A stretch of 14,080 nt of DNA from contig JBAZOP010000075.1 in the NCBI GenBank assembly GCA_041648665.1, positions 1 to 14,080 of the forward strand, in the 5' to 3' direction. Below are positions 13,064 to 14,080 of the stretch, in pieces. Every line of letters begins with the position of its first letter. The first letter of the stretch is position 1. Both the position numbers and the translations under genes were made by a program. The notes beneath the pieces are model-generated. The model worked only from the letters and a program-made list of their open reading frames with translations, did no database searches and was not told where the DNA came from. This stretch comes from a bacterium. Lineage in GTDB: Bacteria; UBA10199; 2-02-FULL-44-16; JAAZCA01.

Positions 13064-14080
13064 ATGGTCCGCTTTGCGTGGCTTGGGCTTTTCATCCTCA
13101 TCGTATCGACCGGTGCCGGCCTTTTCGCCTCCTCCCGCGTATTTGCCGCAGACAGGGTTATCGGGATAGTCGGGCCTGCGGGCGACTGCGACGCGGACTC
13201 CGACAGCGATGGCCTCACGAATTGCGACGAGGATATAAACAACAATGGCGTCGTGGACGAGGGAGAGACGGATCCATCCAATCCTGACACCGACGTCGAC
13301 GGCATCATAGACGGCGATGAGGGTGATCGCGACGGCGACGAAATTCTGGGCCCGGATGAATCAGACCCTCTCGCCTTTGACACTGACGGCGACGGAATCG
13401 GGGATGGCGACGAGCAGAGGCTGGGCACCAAGCGAAACACCTGCGATACGGACGAGGACGGGCTCTCGGACGGCGTGGAAGCCGGAATGATCCAGCCTGA
13501 GGAGAAGAACGGCTGTCACGGCCTCATGGCCGCAGGCACCAACTACAAAAATCCGAACGAGATGGATCCCCTCAACCCCGATTCTGACGGGGACGGGCTC
13601 TCGGACGGGGAAGAGGATTTGAACGGCAACGGGTGGCTCGATCCGGATGAGACGGATCCATCGGTGATGGACACCGACCGCGACGGCCTTGAGGACGGGG
13701 TCGAGGACGGGGGCGATTACGACGGCGACGGTCTGCCTGACTTCGACTATCTCATCGTTCAGGGCGAGGGCGAGTGCATGCCGCCGGAGACCATCAGCGA
13801 CTTGGACTGCGACGGAGTTCCCAACGCCAGGGACGACGATTCGGACAACGACGGGTGCCCTGATGCGCAGGAGGGCGGCTGGCTCGACGCCAATGCCAAC
13901 GGCATCCCGGACGTCTATGACAACGAAGCCAAGATCTGCCCTGAGCCTGCGGCTGATGCTGGTTCGACCGGGGGTACCGCAGACGATGAGGAGAAATCCT
14001 CCGGACCCGGAGAGGGCCCTGCATATCCGCAGGATGGCGCCGCCTGTTCGCTCATGGCCGGATCATTGGATGATAATCAT
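13064..14080 (+). CDS. Secreted thrombospondin type 3-like calcium-repeat protein (cut by right edge)
   Basis: The frame from the ATG at 13064 stays open to the last base, giving 339 residues of an incomplete protein. A Sec signal peptide is clear: MVRFAWLGLFILIVSTGAGL, then RVFA with likely cleavage after residue 28 or 29. Residues 41-290 hold many acidic DxDxDG units of the thrombospondin type 3 / calcium-binding kind, for example DADSDSDGLTNCDED at 43-57, DTDGDGIGDGDE at 106-117, DTDEDGLSDGVE at 128-139, DSDGDGLSDGEE at 173-184, DTDRDGLEDGVE at 203-214 and DDSDNDGCPDAQE at 258-270, with scattered Cys. A Gly/Ser/Glu linker follows (296-325), then GAACSLMAGS near the edge. GGGGG lies just before the ATG; in-frame ATGs at 13022 and 13028 after AAAAGG are alternatives. 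Likely secreted or surface-held, stabilised by calcium; partner unknown. Confidence 0.88.
   Translation, partial: MVRFAWLGLFILIVSTGAGLFASSRVFAADRVIGIVGPAGDCDADSDSDGLTNCDEDINNNGVVDEGETDPSNPDTDVDGIIDGDEGDRDGDEILGPDESDPLAFDTDGDGIGDGDEQRLGTKRNTCDTDEDGLSDGVEAGMIQPEEKNGCHGLMAAGTNYKNPNEMDPLNPDSDGDGLSDGEEDLNGNGWLDPDETDPSVMDTDRDGLEDGVEDGGDYDGDGLPDFDYLIVQGEGECMPPETISDLDCDGVPNARDDDSDNDGCPDAQEGGWLDANANGIPDVYDNEAKICPEPAADAGSTGGTADDEEKSSGPGEGPAYPQDGAACSLMAGSLDDNH

Noticed and set aside
13045..13440. Minus-strand Ser/Pro-rich frame of 131 residues
   Set aside because: It is the antisense of the Asp/Gly calcium-repeat codons; no ribosome site or signal.

Overview
The window looks like chromosomal housekeeping DNA from a GC-rich, uncultured Gram-negative bacterium. 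The Gram-negative inference rests on a beta-barrel outer-membrane protein, two lipobox proteins, a surE-pcm-nlpD gene order of proteobacterial type and an IHF-type DNA-bending protein. The long calcium-binding DxDxDG-repeat protein at the right edge and the Proteobacteria-like gene sequences suggest a deltaproteobacterial-type lineage. This placement is by recognition only; I could not search a database.

Layout, left to right. Positions 1-1608 hold two plus-strand genes of unknown function, the first cut by the window edge. Positions 1583-4579 hold a tight minus-strand series that reads, in transcription order, purM, purN, a small outer-membrane beta-barrel protein and a lipoprotein version of protein-L-isoaspartate methyltransferase (PCMT). 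Gaps are 6, 26 and 4 bases. The last gene overlaps the unknown plus-strand gene tail-to-tail by 26 bases. Positions 4580-4745 are a divergent control region with a good sigma70-type promoter and a perfect 13-base palindrome at the predicted surE transcription start. Positions 4746-7542 hold surE, pcm, an nlpD-like LysM/M23 lipoprotein gene and apt. The first three are translationally coupled by overlapping stop and start codons. A tRNA-Arg(CCU) gene follows, then a small C39/papain-like cysteine-peptidase-fold protein. Positions 8314-12140 hold a promoter, an IHF/HU-family gene, dprA and topA, with dprA and topA overlapping by 8 bases. Positions 12147-12860 hold a minus-strand gene of unknown function with a long X-Pro dipeptide repeat. 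From 13064 to the right edge an open reading frame encodes a secreted thrombospondin type 3-like repeat protein that runs out of the window.

Functionally, the left half joins de novo purine synthesis (purM, purN) and adenine salvage (apt) with protein-damage repair (cytosolic pcm), nucleotide dephosphorylation (surE) and envelope maintenance (nlpD-like, beta-barrel, lipo-PCMT). The right half is a DNA-handling block: IHF-type protein, DprA recombination mediator and topoisomerase I. The most unusual item is the envelope-directed PCMT paralogue, in which the usual active-site serine position is aspartate. It sits next to a beta-barrel gene, while a normal cytosolic pcm lies about 3 kb away. 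I saw no insertion sequence, CRISPR array, prophage or attachment site.
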